DNA of 52,779 nt from a virus, in the IMG/VR virus record IMGVR_UViG_3300020020_000039, positions 1-52,779 of that record. One strand, given 5' to 3'. The position numbers and the translations under genes were made by a program. The notes under the pieces were generated by a model. It made no database searches. It had not been told where the DNA came from and was given only the letters and a program-made list of their open reading frames with translations. Below, in pieces: positions 38,465 through 48,260 of the stretch. The first letter of the stretch is position 1; every line of letters begins with the position of its first letter.

Positions 38465-40485
38465 TGCCATACTATCAAACATATAATTGTAAGGCGTTTA
38501 ATAGGCTCGGTCAGCTTATTGATATAGAATTTTGGTCTACTACGTTCTCCGATACTATTTATCAATTACCTCTTGTTTCTTTTCATCATGAGTATATAAA
38601 CGGCGAGAATGATAAGTTTGATCCATGTATTATAGGCTCAAGAGCGATAATAAAAGTAAGAGCTTGGCCTACATCTCCGTCCCATGTTCACAATGAAATG
38701 TTCTATGCTAACGCATACGACGAGTGGAAAGTAATATGCAAGATTGACACGGTAGTTGTTTTCACCGGCTTTGTATCTATGGATGTAGAGCCTTATATCC
38801 TTAAAGATAAACCTTATGATGTTGTTGTTAGTTGTACTGATGGATTAGGGTTACTAAAGAATGAGGAACTAACCGATATCAACGGGGATCAATTTGAAGG
38901 GCGAAATACCTTTTTAGAATATATCCTCGGAGCGCTAAAGAAAACAAATCTCGATCTGAATCTGAGAGTTTGTGTAAATATTTACAATGTTGCCAATGAT
39001 GACAGGTTAGATAGCGGTAGTCCTGATATGTTTACTCAGAATTGTCTTCATCATAAGACTTTCGAGAAAGATGTGAATGTATTTTATGACTGTTATGAGT
39101 CATTAGAAAGAATTCTCGGAGGTTGGTGTATTCTTTATCAATATATGGGGTTGTGGGTTATTGGTTCCCGCTCCGATCTTCAGTATTTAAGTACTAACTA
39201 TCATTCTGAGTACGATTCAGACGGAGCTGATCAGGGGACTGTATTTGACGTAAACGGTATGCAGGTAATTGGTAAGAACCAGAATATTCACGCTACCAAT
39301 CTTGATCAGAATGTTAGTTATGCAGGCGCTTTAAAAGGAGTAACCACAAGATTTAAATATCGTATTCCTCCAAACTTAGTAAACAATCAAAGACTCCAAA
39401 ACTTAGGTGATTTGATAGCGCCCCTTTCGGGAGTAGGTTACTCAGCTTATGAGCTAGTAGGATGGACTCATTATCAGGGACAACCTCAACCTTTAGCCGA
39501 TCAGGTTCCGGCAGCTTCCAACGCATACATAAAAGTAGAAGTTGATACATACGGAACTCAAACTGACAGATATTATGTTATCGAACACGATGCAACTGCT
39601 CCGAGTACAACGCTAGAGAACTATATCCGCAATGATAACGATGATTGTTTTTTAGATGAAGGAGATGAGTTAACAATCGGACTTACTTACCGGTCTACTC
39701 TGGATCATAACGCTACTGTAGGATGTGTAGCATTATTACGTGATGGCTTCAGCGGCAACAGTGCAGGAGATTGGAGAAGTCTTGATGAAGACGGAGTTTG
39801 GCACAGCGGGCCTTATGCAACATTCGCAAGACACGACGCAGGCGAAGACGCTACTGAATGGAAAACAACAACAGTAGACAGGGCAAGAATTCCAGAGAAT
39901 GGTGTTTTATACCTATTCCTCGGCGCTGGAGATATTAGCGATCCACAAGAGACTCATTTCAAAGATATACTTGTTGATGTTACTCTTTACGTGAGAGGTT
40001 CAAGGCTCGATGTTGATGGTGATTACTGGAAAACAGAACAAGACGCTAACATAAAAGATAAAATAGACGAAGAGATTTTTATAAGTGATGCCCCTAAAAG
40101 AATAATTACAGGCGCAATATGGAACGAAGCTGGAACGGCTTTAACTGATCCCGACTGGTATCAACAGTTCGTAACAGAGAACAGGCATTTTAAAGAGATA
40201 GTAAACTTGGTAAGGTTCCGGCATCAGAGAACAAGGAGAAAAAGAATAGAGGGGCAATTTAAAGGCGTTATGTGTATGCCTGCGGGTAATCCTACAATTC
40301 AATTGCCATTAGGATTTCACAGGCAATTTCAAATGGAGAACCAGGATTTAAATTTTGTTTTAGTGCCTCCATTACAGATTGATTATGTGCAAGGGTTTTG
40401 GAGAGGGACATTAATGTCAGGATATGAGACAGGAGACACCGTAGAGGACGGAGATACGCACGTTTTCAATTACGAATTTAAGTGA
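38464..40485 (+). CDS. Distal tail / hub protein (673 aa)
   Basis: N-terminal beta domain (DIEFWSTTFSDTIYQLPLVS) and a segment KVICKIDTVVVFTGFVSMDV suggest the distal-tail/tail-hub role, placed directly after the tape measure. The middle is rich in beta strands with a possible carbohydrate-binding module (YRSTLDHNATVGCVALLRDG). Likely connects the tube to the fibres. Domain names are tentative. Confidence 0.65.
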   Translation: MPYYQTYNCKAFNRLGQLIDIEFWSTTFSDTIYQLPLVSFHHEYINGENDKFDPCIIGSRAIIKVRAWPTSPSHVHNEMFYANAYDEWKVICKIDTVVVFTGFVSMDVEPYILKDKPYDVVVSCTDGLGLLKNEELTDINGDQFEGRNTFLEYILGALKKTNLDLNLRVCVNIYNVANDDRLDSGSPDMFTQNCLHHKTFEKDVNVFYDCYESLERILGGWCILYQYMGLWVIGSRSDLQYLSTNYHSEYDSDGADQGTVFDVNGMQVIGKNQNIHATNLDQNVSYAGALKGVTTRFKYRIPPNLVNNQRLQNLGDLIAPLSGVGYSAYELVGWTHYQGQPQPLADQVPAASNAYIKVEVDTYGTQTDRYYVIEHDATAPSTTLENYIRNDNDDCFLDEGDELTIGLTYRSTLDHNATVGCVALLRDGFSGNSAGDWRSLDEDGVWHSGPYATFARHDAGEDATEWKTTTVDRARIPENGVLYLFLGAGDISDPQETHFKDILVDVTLYVRGSRLDVDGDYWKTEQDANIKDKIDEEIFISDAPKRIITGAIWNEAGTALTDPDWYQQFVTENRHFKEIVNLVRFRHQRTRRKRIEGQFKGVMCMPAGNPTIQLPLGFHRQFQMENQDLNFVLVPPLQIDYVQGFWRGTLMSGYETGDTVEDGDTHVFNYEFK

Positions 40486-40486
40486 T

Positions 40487-40924
40487 ATGGCTAGTGTTGT
40501 AAAAGGCAAGGATTGTTATTTCAAGATAAATATTACAGGTGGGCTAAAGCTAGTCCTATGTAGTAAGTCTTTTACACTGTCTACAGTAACCGAGGAAGTG
40601 GAAGTAACAACAATATCAGACGGAAGCGACCCGGAGGAAGGATTCTGGAGAGACTTTGATTATCATTCTTTGGGTTATACGATAACACTGGAAGGGATTT
40701 TAAAGAATACGGATAGTACAGATGATACAGCATGGGAATTAAATACTGCGCAAAGAATGTTTTACGAGGTTCCGTTTACAATGTATTTCGTTGATGCGGA
40801 GAGTAACGCTAAAACAATTGAGGGGACAGCTATAGTAAAGAGTTCAACATTCGGCGCAACATCGAACGCTTTTGTAAGTACGAGTATTGAATTTATTGGT
40901 AAAGGAAAATATACGATAACATGA
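40487..40924 (+). CDS. Second tail-tube-like protein
   Basis: 145 aa. VVKGKDCYFKINITGGLKLV, CSKSFTLSTVTEEVEVTTIS and GYTITLEGILKNTD match the TP901-1-type tube fold, yet this gene lies between the hub and the spikes instead of before the chaperones. It may form a tail-tip ring, decorate the tube or link the spike. Its stop overlaps the spike gene by 4 bp. Confidence 0.65.
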   Translation: MASVVKGKDCYFKINITGGLKLVLCSKSFTLSTVTEEVEVTTISDGSDPEEGFWRDFDYHSLGYTITLEGILKNTDSTDDTAWELNTAQRMFYEVPFTMYFVDAESNAKTIEGTAIVKSSTFGATSNAFVSTSIEFIGKGKYTIT

Positions 40925-43548
40925 GGAAGATTGCATTTGTGGGGCTATTGGTTATAATGGGTATGGGTGTAAAAGCGCAACTTGGTGCTCAATCTCTGGA
41001 CAGTGTTAGAAACTATAACACGAGGTACACGACAAACAGCGCAATTACGTGGTTCTCTAACCTGAGAGGGCAGACGTTACTAAGGGGGATTATTGATCAC
41101 ATTGATTCCACTACACAGAATACCGTGGTTAATTTCTACAAAGACGGTGATTCGATAAGATTAGTATTTGCTTCAGGTGATACGTTGAGTGTGCTTGGCG
41201 GCAGCGGTGGTGGGTCTTCGCTTACCAACGCATCTACAACGGGAGATACATTAATCGTCGGCTCCTCAATAAAAAGATTAGGAGTTGGTACGAGTGGAAC
41301 AGATTTAGCGCTTGCAACAACGTCATCAAAGATTACTATTAATATTCCGAACGCTTCTTTAGCGGCAACAAGAGGATTAGTCGTAAACACAGACTGGCAG
41401 AGCATTCCGGGATCTGTGAACTTAATGAGGTACGGAGCCGACAATACAGGCTCAACTTCTATTCATACTCAGATCAACGCAGCGATAGCAGCGGGGTATA
41501 AAACTATTTATTTACCAGAGGGGCAATTCTTAATTACTACTCAGATTAATTGGGCAGATAGTGTTTCGCTGGTAGGAGCGGGAAGGGGTAAGACTTATAT
41601 AAAAATGACCTCGAATATCACCGCAATTAAATTATCGTATGCGCTCGGAGGCAATAAGGCACAATTCAGAGATTTTACTATCCGTGGAACGAACGGAAGC
41701 GGTGGTTCTACTTCTCAAAAAGGAATCGTTATAGATAGTGCTTATGGTTGTATTATAGATAATGTCGGCGGTTATTTTATGGCCGGTGCAGTGTTTTCCA
41801 TAGCAGGTAACGGATCAATCGCCAGCGGTAATAAATACACTTTTGGAAATCTTATTACTAACTGTTATACAGAAACGTGCTACATAGGTCTATTCCTTGA
41901 CGTTCGGGCAGAATATAACAGGGTTACAAATAACACCTTCGTTGATGGCACTTACGGAATACAACGTAAAGGAGGCAATAACCAGATTATAGGGAACAAC
42001 TTATCATCTAACTCTATTGGGTATTTAAGCGAAGGCGGTTCCAATAATGCGCATGGTATTAATGCGAACAATACAATGAATCACTGCGGAACATGGGGCT
42101 ATCACGCTACAGGAATTACACTAGGCGAGGACATGGAAGGGAATCAGATATGGTCAAGCCAGGTCAGAATTGAAAACAGTGTTAATATTAATATGCGTGG
42201 TGGCACTATTGAATCAGATAGTATAATAATAACCGGTTCTAGTTTCAATATGGCTTACACCCGACTATCGGGAGGCGTCGCATCAGAAACAGGCTGGAGA
42301 TATTCAACGTCTACCGGGAACATAGCATGGTTTAGCGCCGATGGAATGAGATATAAAAATCTTGCATCAACCTCGAATAAAGGCGGAACAGTTAACGCAT
42401 ATTTAAACGGAGTTGTTGCTTATGGTGGCGATTTGGTAAGCGGAACAATGGCAGGGGTGGCAGAGCACAGATTTTATCAGCCAATAACAGGAGCAAACGG
42501 AACTTTTGATGCTTCGAGAGATTTAAACATAAAGTCTATGCGTCAAGATGGGGATGCTACCGGCCCGGTTGATGCTGCACAATTTTACAGAACAGGAACA
42601 ACGGGAAGTACATTAGCAATACTTGATAATGCAGCAAATTATTCATTCAGAGTTTTACCAGTTGGAAGGATTGGAGTGGGTGGTGTTTCTGTTCCTACTG
42701 CTCAAATGCACTTTGCAGCAAGTACTACGTCGGCAAGTACAGCCCCAATAAAATTTTCTACTGGTACTTTAATGACAACTGCGGAAGCGGGAGCGTTTGA
42801 ATACGATGGATCTCATTTTTATTTATCTCCTTCGACTACACGTAAAAAGATTCCATTATTTACCAGTGCAACAGCAGCAACGGGTTCTATATTATACGGT
42901 AACGGAACTGATTTTAGTTTACTTGCTGCGGGGTCAGATGGGCATGTTTTAACTCTTGCAAGTGGTGTTCCTTCATGGGCTGCACCTACGGGAGGTAATG
43001 CTATTGCAACCAACGGAAACAGTACGTTAACAGCTAACAGTACTTTATCCAATTCAACTTTCAACTTCACTATAAGCAATAGCTCTACAGGACGATTCAA
43101 ACTTAACGGAATAAAATCCGACGATCCTGTTCGTGGTCTTGGTATGGCTGCCGATAGTTCGGTTGTTGGTTACACAATTCAGACAAGAGAAGAAGTAGAA
43201 ATAAATACTTCAGGAAATACACCTACTACGGTCTTCACATTAACTCCCGATGTCGGAGTTGAGGAAATCATTACAATAGTAATCACTTTCAACGCTAAGA
43301 AACAAAGCGCCACCGGAGGTTATGTAGCTATTAAAAAAATGTCCTTCCAGTGGGATGGTATTACAACATTAACAAATGGAACTCTTGCTGATATGGTAGC
43401 AGAGCAGTTCTTCTCAGGACTCAGCACCTGCGATATTACAATAACAAATTCAGGGGATGATATAATTGTTCAATTCACCGGGGAAAGCGCAACGGATATA
43501 CACGGAACGTTATACGTTGACATTACCCGCACAAGCATAGGACTATGA
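40921..43548 (+). CDS. Tail spike with pectate-lyase-like beta helix and signal peptide
   Basis: 875 aa. Residues 1-20 form a Sec-type signal (MRKIAFVGLLVIMGMGVKAQ). From ~165 NLMRYGADNTGSTSIHTQIN and KTIYLPEGQFLITTQINW open a Pectate_lyase_3 right-handed beta helix with regular GGSN/NNT turns, up to ~470. The C-terminal ~250 residues have fibre-type repeats (FSTGTLMTTAEAGAFEYDGS) and a beta domain. Probably binds or cleaves surface polysaccharide. A signal peptide on a structural gene is odd. Confidence 0.75.
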   Translation: MRKIAFVGLLVIMGMGVKAQLGAQSLDSVRNYNTRYTTNSAITWFSNLRGQTLLRGIIDHIDSTTQNTVVNFYKDGDSIRLVFASGDTLSVLGGSGGGSSLTNASTTGDTLIVGSSIKRLGVGTSGTDLALATTSSKITINIPNASLAATRGLVVNTDWQSIPGSVNLMRYGADNTGSTSIHTQINAAIAAGYKTIYLPEGQFLITTQINWADSVSLVGAGRGKTYIKMTSNITAIKLSYALGGNKAQFRDFTIRGTNGSGGSTSQKGIVIDSAYGCIIDNVGGYFMAGAVFSIAGNGSIASGNKYTFGNLITNCYTETCYIGLFLDVRAEYNRVTNNTFVDGTYGIQRKGGNNQIIGNNLSSNSIGYLSEGGSNNAHGINANNTMNHCGTWGYHATGITLGEDMEGNQIWSSQVRIENSVNINMRGGTIESDSIIITGSSFNMAYTRLSGGVASETGWRYSTSTGNIAWFSADGMRYKNLASTSNKGGTVNAYLNGVVAYGGDLVSGTMAGVAEHRFYQPITGANGTFDASRDLNIKSMRQDGDATGPVDAAQFYRTGTTGSTLAILDNAANYSFRVLPVGRIGVGGVSVPTAQMHFAASTTSASTAPIKFSTGTLMTTAEAGAFEYDGSHFYLSPSTTRKKIPLFTSATAATGSILYGNGTDFSLLAAGSDGHVLTLASGVPSWAAPTGGNAIATNGNSTLTANSTLSNSTFNFTISNSSTGRFKLNGIKSDDPVRGLGMAADSSVVGYTIQTREEVEINTSGNTPTTVFTLTPDVGVEEIITIVITFNAKKQSATGGYVAIKKMSFQWDGITTLTNGTLADMVAEQFFSGLSTCDITITNSGDDIIVQFTGESATDIHGTLYVDITRTSIGL

Positions 43549-44624
43549 GATATTTAACGTTAATATTTTTACTGATTTCTTTTTGTGCGGGAGCGCAAAC
43601 GACTACACATATTTATGATACTGTTGGTGGTTCTGTAACACGTTCAAAACTTGTTATAAAATCATTGTCTGAAATGCCGGATTCGGTATGGACAAAGTTC
43701 GGAAGCGTGTCGGTTAAAGTTCCCAAGTCCTCATTTGCTCCGCAAACTTGGGGGAGTATTACAGGTAAACCTTCATTTGCTACTGTAGCTACTTCAGGTT
43801 CATACGCTGACTTATCTAATAAACCAACGATTACAACTAATACAAACCAGTTAACAAATGGGTCTGGATTTTTAGTTGCTGCGGATATTGCGGGCAAGCA
43901 AAACACTCTGGTAAGTGCCACTAACATTAAAACAGTTAACGGTAGCTCATTATTAGGTAGTGGAGATATATCAATAAGCGGAACAGCGGCATGGGGAAGC
44001 GTGACAGGAACTTTAAGCAATCAATCGGACTTACAAACCGTATTAAACGGTAAGATAGGCGACAATACAGATATGCTTGCTTATACGGCTCTCGGTTCTC
44101 CTTTCCTCGCTCAAACAGTAGGCGCACCAGTACAAACAGCTAATACCTCAACCGCATTGGTTGACGGCCAAATAAAATTTACAGCAGTTTATTTACCGAA
44201 AGCAACAACGATTACAGGAATACGTGTGTACGTGCGTGTATTAGGGGCTTATACAGGCGATAATAATAATAGAGTTGGATTGTATTCATATAGTGCTGGA
44301 GTGTTGACGCTGGTAGCAAGCAGTGCAAATAATGCAACGCAATGGACGGGAGCGGCCAACGCATTTCAAACAATAGCATTTAGTTCTCCTTATGCGGCAG
44401 CAGCGGGAATTTATTATGTGGGCGTCCTTTATAATCAATCGGCGCAAACAACCGCCCCTGCTTTAGCTTCTGGAGTAGCTCTTAACAACGTCGCAATGGC
44501 AACACTAGGGTTTTCTAATTCAGCGAAATTATACGGAACAGCAAACGGTGCAGATTTAACTACACCAATAAATATGAGTGCTATCACTGCGTCGGTAATT
44601 CCAACGTGGATAGCTCTTTATTAA
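43545..44624 (+). CDS. Tail fibre-like protein with signal peptide (359 aa)
   Basis: Signal MRYLTLIFLLISFCAGAQ, then a region with the fibre repeat GSYADLSNKPTITTNTNQLT and KTVNGSSLLGSGDISISG, typical of phage and prophage fibres. The C-terminal third is a beta domain (YLPKATTITGIRVYVRVLGA) that could recognise a receptor. Overlaps the spike gene by 4 bp. Confidence 0.7.
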   Translation: MRYLTLIFLLISFCAGAQTTTHIYDTVGGSVTRSKLVIKSLSEMPDSVWTKFGSVSVKVPKSSFAPQTWGSITGKPSFATVATSGSYADLSNKPTITTNTNQLTNGSGFLVAADIAGKQNTLVSATNIKTVNGSSLLGSGDISISGTAAWGSVTGTLSNQSDLQTVLNGKIGDNTDMLAYTALGSPFLAQTVGAPVQTANTSTALVDGQIKFTAVYLPKATTITGIRVYVRVLGAYTGDNNNRVGLYSYSAGVLTLVASSANNATQWTGAANAFQTIAFSSPYAAAAGIYYVGVLYNQSAQTTAPALASGVALNNVAMATLGFSNSAKLYGTANGADLTTPINMSAITASVIPTWIALY

Positions 44625-44633
44625 TAATAAAAA

Positions 44634-47600
44634 ATGAGGTTAGCAGCATTATTGGTTTTGGCTCTGATTGGTTCATTTGGTTATGGGCAGAATCCGAATT
44701 TCGTTCCTGGAGTTCAGAAACTGTACACTATTGCCGGAAGATCCTGTTTAGTATGGACTCCTGACACAACTCTCCCTAAAAAATTCGTGCTCGGCTTACA
44801 CGCTACCGGCAACAGTTGTAATGATAGTGCAGCGGCAGTGAATCAGGGATGGGCTAAAAGAGTACGGGTTACCACAACCGGTTTGCATCGTGACAGTATG
44901 ATGCACATTACTTTTATTAGGACAGTTGGAGAAAATGCAGGGGTAAGCGACCTTCTTAATATTGACAGGGTTTTAGATACTGTTTATAAATACTGCGATT
45001 GGATTGATACGTCAGCTACAACAAATAGAAACTTCTTTAGCGGTCTTTCACAGGGCGCTCAGGAAATGTACAGGTATTTAAGCAACTGGAGCGGAACAGG
45101 CGGAGAGCATAGAACGAGATTTAAAACGCAAGTGGTAATGTCTGGCGGCGCTTTTAATGATCCAGATTTTGTAGGTTTTAGAGTTCGTTATACTCATGTC
45201 AGTTTTAATACGCTTGATGCGGTTGTAGGTTCTTATTATAACGATCATCTGTATGACTTGTTTTATGACACTTACGGTTATGTAAACCCACTTACAAGAA
45301 AAATAGAATTAGCGGGGACTGATCACGGTTCAGCGGCATGGGATAGCACAACAAGTCAGGCGGGAGCAGATGCTAATAGTAACGTAACGATGTGGATATT
45401 ATCTCCGTCTTACAATCTTTCAAATTACCCACCGGTAGCCGATGCAGGAGTAACGCAAACACTAGCTATTGCAGCAACGACAGCAACACTCAATGGATCT
45501 GCAAGCTACGATCCGGATGCCTTAATAACTACCTACGCATGGACGCAAATAAGCGGGGCGGCTAGTACGATCACATCAGCATCTTCTGCAAGTACCGGAA
45601 TAACAGGATTAGCGCCGGGAATTTATAGATACAGATTGGTGGTTACCGATGATGATGGCGCAACAGATGATGATACAGTGAGTGTAGTTGTCGCAAATCC
45701 ACGTTACCGAATAACTGTTCCCGCGGCCAATGTATTCAGAAACGGAGGGCGTGACGGAGTAATACCCTATACGAATTGGTTAGATGGCGATACTACTAAC
45801 AATACATGCCCACTAACATTTGGAACATCCGGAATTGATCTGCCTAACACTGGTATTATAATGCTGGATAGCACTTATACCAACTTCGCCTTTGCTTTAA
45901 AGAATCTTGGCGGCGGCGGAAGTACGGTAATAAATTTTTGGTTGTATAATGACGACCGTGATGATAGTTTGGCGGTATCAGTAAGTACAGCAATTGATTC
46001 ATGGAACTATGTAGATAGCAACAGATCGAAAGGCGTTCACTTCCCGGTAAGGTGGATTGAGTGGACTACTACAACATGCTTTTCTTATATAAGCGAAATG
46101 CGGATATACGGCACTGCGGTAGCGGAAGGTCAACAGATATTCCCAAGCTCCGTATCTATGCCAGTTGGCTCATTCACTGACTTCTTAGGTACTGCCTCGG
46201 GCGGTACTGATCCGGACAGTTTATATACCGCTATCGGGAAATCCAGAATATTCGCAGGGCATTGGTATTTCGATAGCTCAGCAACTTTCAATTCAGCAGC
46301 AAGAAATATAATTTTTAACTTCTTTGGAGGTGATAATACAAACGCAGTTGTAGCAGCTTACCGGGCAAGAGGTGTTAAGTTAAGCTATGCAACTTTCGGA
46401 GCTATAAGAGCCTTTCAAGATCCCGTACCCAGTAGCCCATTATCATACGGATCATTTAATGACAATAAAAAGAATATGGCTATCGGAGCAGATAGTACAG
46501 ACCCGGCAGCGTGGATAGCTTCAGCCCAAAACGGTTATTTTATTTCAGGATGGGGGGGGCGTAACACTTCAGTAAGTTGGGGTCCACATACCGTAAAAAC
46601 AGGAGGTGGCGTGAACGTTACAAAAGGCAACGATTGGTTATACGGAATAGAAGAAGGAAACGAATCCAATGCAAGCTGGTCTACTGAGCGGTATCAAAAC
46701 AGCCGGGTACGGATGGCCAAGCAATCGGCTTTCTACGATGGACACATGGGCGCTCTTGGAAGTTACGCAGGTGTAAAAACAGCCGATAGCACGATGCTTG
46801 CGGGAGTTGGCGCACTGGTTGGATTTGACAGTGTAACCATGAAAACAGATGCCCTGTTTGATTACCGTATTCGGGGATTGGATAATCAAGCGTGGGATTA
46901 CTATTCTATAAATCAATACTTCACTTATACAGGTGAGCAATCATTCAGTGTGCCATCTCCAAACGGGATCTCACCGGGTCAATTTCGGTGGTTCACAAGG
47001 GCTAGTTCAATAGTTAGCATACGCAACAGATACATGCCCGGTAAGAGAATTCACATAACGGAGTTTGGATGGGATAAAAACGGGTCAACTTCTTACAGCG
47101 CACTTGCTCACGGTTCGCTAGATAGCGAATACGTACACGCAAACTACATACACCTTGCTTTTCATATTGGTAGAGCGGTTGGTATTGATGAAATGGATCA
47201 GTATAAAAGTATTGATGATGGAGTACTGGCAAACCAGGGAGATTTTGTTACATCAGGAAATTCTAGTGGTTACCCTGATTACACAAGATGGGCGGCTAAC
47301 TTTTGGATGAGTACAATGAAAAGTGTTTTTGCAGGCTACGATTCTCAATTGCCAACAATACTTCAGAACGGAGATAGTACTGATCTGTACATTTTCAAAT
47401 ATCAAACAAGCGGAAATGATACTATAGTTTTTGTATTACAATCCGGAACGCATGATGATAGTGAGTTTGATTATGATTTAAGCGTTGGTGAAACTTCTTT
47501 TTGTGAAGTTATAAACATGGCTAAAGGAGATTTAGACGGAGTGCGAACAACGGGGACACCAACGGCGGGAGTGCTTCATCTTGATGACGTAGGCGAAACT

Positions 47601-47681
47601 CCTGTTTATGTCAGAATAGTTTTACAAAGTTCATCAGCAACAAGACGAACAATATACACTAATACAATAATAAGACAGTAA
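44634..47681 (+). CDS. Esterase-PKD-glycosidase fusion with signal peptide (1015 aa)
   Basis: Signal MRLAALLVLALIGSFGYGQ. Residues ~25-265 form an alpha/beta-hydrolase: GLSQGAQEM gives the GxSxG nucleophile, GTDHGSAAW a likely catalytic His. Residues ~270-355 are a PKD-type beta domain (PVADAGVTQTLAIAATTATL, LVVTDDDGATDDDTVSV). From ~540 a TIM-barrel-like domain has acid YGIEEGNES and nucleophile-like HITEFGWDKN, the pattern of clan A glycosidases. A two-activity enzyme for acylated surface polysaccharide is inferred. The end is beta rich. Confidence 0.7.
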   Translation: MRLAALLVLALIGSFGYGQNPNFVPGVQKLYTIAGRSCLVWTPDTTLPKKFVLGLHATGNSCNDSAAAVNQGWAKRVRVTTTGLHRDSMMHITFIRTVGENAGVSDLLNIDRVLDTVYKYCDWIDTSATTNRNFFSGLSQGAQEMYRYLSNWSGTGGEHRTRFKTQVVMSGGAFNDPDFVGFRVRYTHVSFNTLDAVVGSYYNDHLYDLFYDTYGYVNPLTRKIELAGTDHGSAAWDSTTSQAGADANSNVTMWILSPSYNLSNYPPVADAGVTQTLAIAATTATLNGSASYDPDALITTYAWTQISGAASTITSASSASTGITGLAPGIYRYRLVVTDDDGATDDDTVSVVVANPRYRITVPAANVFRNGGRDGVIPYTNWLDGDTTNNTCPLTFGTSGIDLPNTGIIMLDSTYTNFAFALKNLGGGGSTVINFWLYNDDRDDSLAVSVSTAIDSWNYVDSNRSKGVHFPVRWIEWTTTTCFSYISEMRIYGTAVAEGQQIFPSSVSMPVGSFTDFLGTASGGTDPDSLYTAIGKSRIFAGHWYFDSSATFNSAARNIIFNFFGGDNTNAVVAAYRARGVKLSYATFGAIRAFQDPVPSSPLSYGSFNDNKKNMAIGADSTDPAAWIASAQNGYFISGWGGRNTSVSWGPHTVKTGGGVNVTKGNDWLYGIEEGNESNASWSTERYQNSRVRMAKQSAFYDGHMGALGSYAGVKTADSTMLAGVGALVGFDSVTMKTDALFDYRIRGLDNQAWDYYSINQYFTYTGEQSFSVPSPNGISPGQFRWFTRASSIVSIRNRYMPGKRIHITEFGWDKNGSTSYSALAHGSLDSEYVHANYIHLAFHIGRAVGIDEMDQYKSIDDGVLANQGDFVTSGNSSGYPDYTRWAANFWMSTMKSVFAGYDSQLPTILQNGDSTDLYIFKYQTSGNDTIVFVLQSGTHDDSEFDYDLSVGETSFCEVINMAKGDLDGVRTTGTPTAGVLHLDDVGETPVYVRIVLQSSSATRRTIYTNTIIRQ

Positions 47682-47911
47682 TGAATCCATCAGACATATT
47701 AGAGATAGTTGTTTTTGCCGGTGCGCTCATAGGGGTATGGGTAAGACTACAAACTAAACTCAAAGAGTTAGACATGAGAATGGCTGCAATGGAGCAGAAG
47801 GATAAGCACGACGATAACCAGAACGAGAAGGTAATGAAGAAACTGGATCATATTAGCGAGCAGATATTCGAGGTAAAAATTCAATTAAATAATAAACAAG
47901 ACCGGGATTAA
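47681..47911 (+). CDS. Membrane plus coiled-coil protein (lysis-associated, XhlA-like layout)
   Basis: 76 aa: one membrane segment (ILEIVVFAGALIGVWVRL) then a charged coiled coil (ELDMRMAAMEQKDKHDDNQN). Starts at the stop of the tail enzyme and precedes the holin. Resembles XhlA-type accessory lysis proteins by layout; homology not shown. Confidence 0.6.
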   Translation: MNPSDILEIVVFAGALIGVWVRLQTKLKELDMRMAAMEQKDKHDDNQNEKVMKKLDHISEQIFEVKIQLNNKQDRD

Positions 47912-47922
47912 AAACATTTTTT

Positions 47923-48171
47923 ATGAAAGAATTTATTAAGTCATTATTCAGTGATAAAGACGGGTCAATAAGCAGCAAACGGTTTGTAATGTTTTCGCTC
48001 GTTATAACCTTTATTATAGTAGTCTTCGTTAACCTAGCCACCGGTAAATCGCTAAAAGCGACACTCGAAGACCAACTCTACTATTTAGTAATCTATGTTC
48101 TTGCTACCATATTCGGCGAAAACATAGCGGATTTATTAAAAAAGAAGTTTGGCAACAATGATCCTAAATAA
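47923..48171 (+). CDS. Holin
   Basis: 82 aa with two membrane segments (FVMFSLVITFIIVVFVNLAT and LYYLVIYVLATIFGENIADL), a basic C-terminus KKKFGNND, and a position in the lysis cassette. It would form the inner-membrane lesion that starts lysis. Topology and size match small class II holins. Confidence 0.75.
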   Translation: MKEFIKSLFSDKDGSISSKRFVMFSLVITFIIVVFVNLATGKSLKATLEDQLYYLVIYVLATIFGENIADLLKKKFGNNDPK

Positions 48172-48249
48172 ATGAAGCTCCGTCGTGACAGTACAATTTT
48201 TCTTATAGTAATAATTATAATTATTCTACTGAACGGTAATAAATGTTAA
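48172..48249 (+). CDS. Tiny membrane peptide in lysis cassette (25 aa)
   Basis: MKLRRDSTIFLIVIIIIILL and a short tail, a single membrane span, starting right after the holin stop and overlapping the next gene. Could modulate holin timing. Too short to verify. Confidence 0.35.
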   Translation: MKLRRDSTIFLIVIIIIILLNGNKC

Positions 48250-48260
48250 AACTAAAACCA

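Noticed and set aside
41136-44020. Minus-strand open frames opposite the spike and fibre genes
   Set aside because: Antisense to beta-helix and fibre-repeat genes with regular composition; low-complexity shadow translation.
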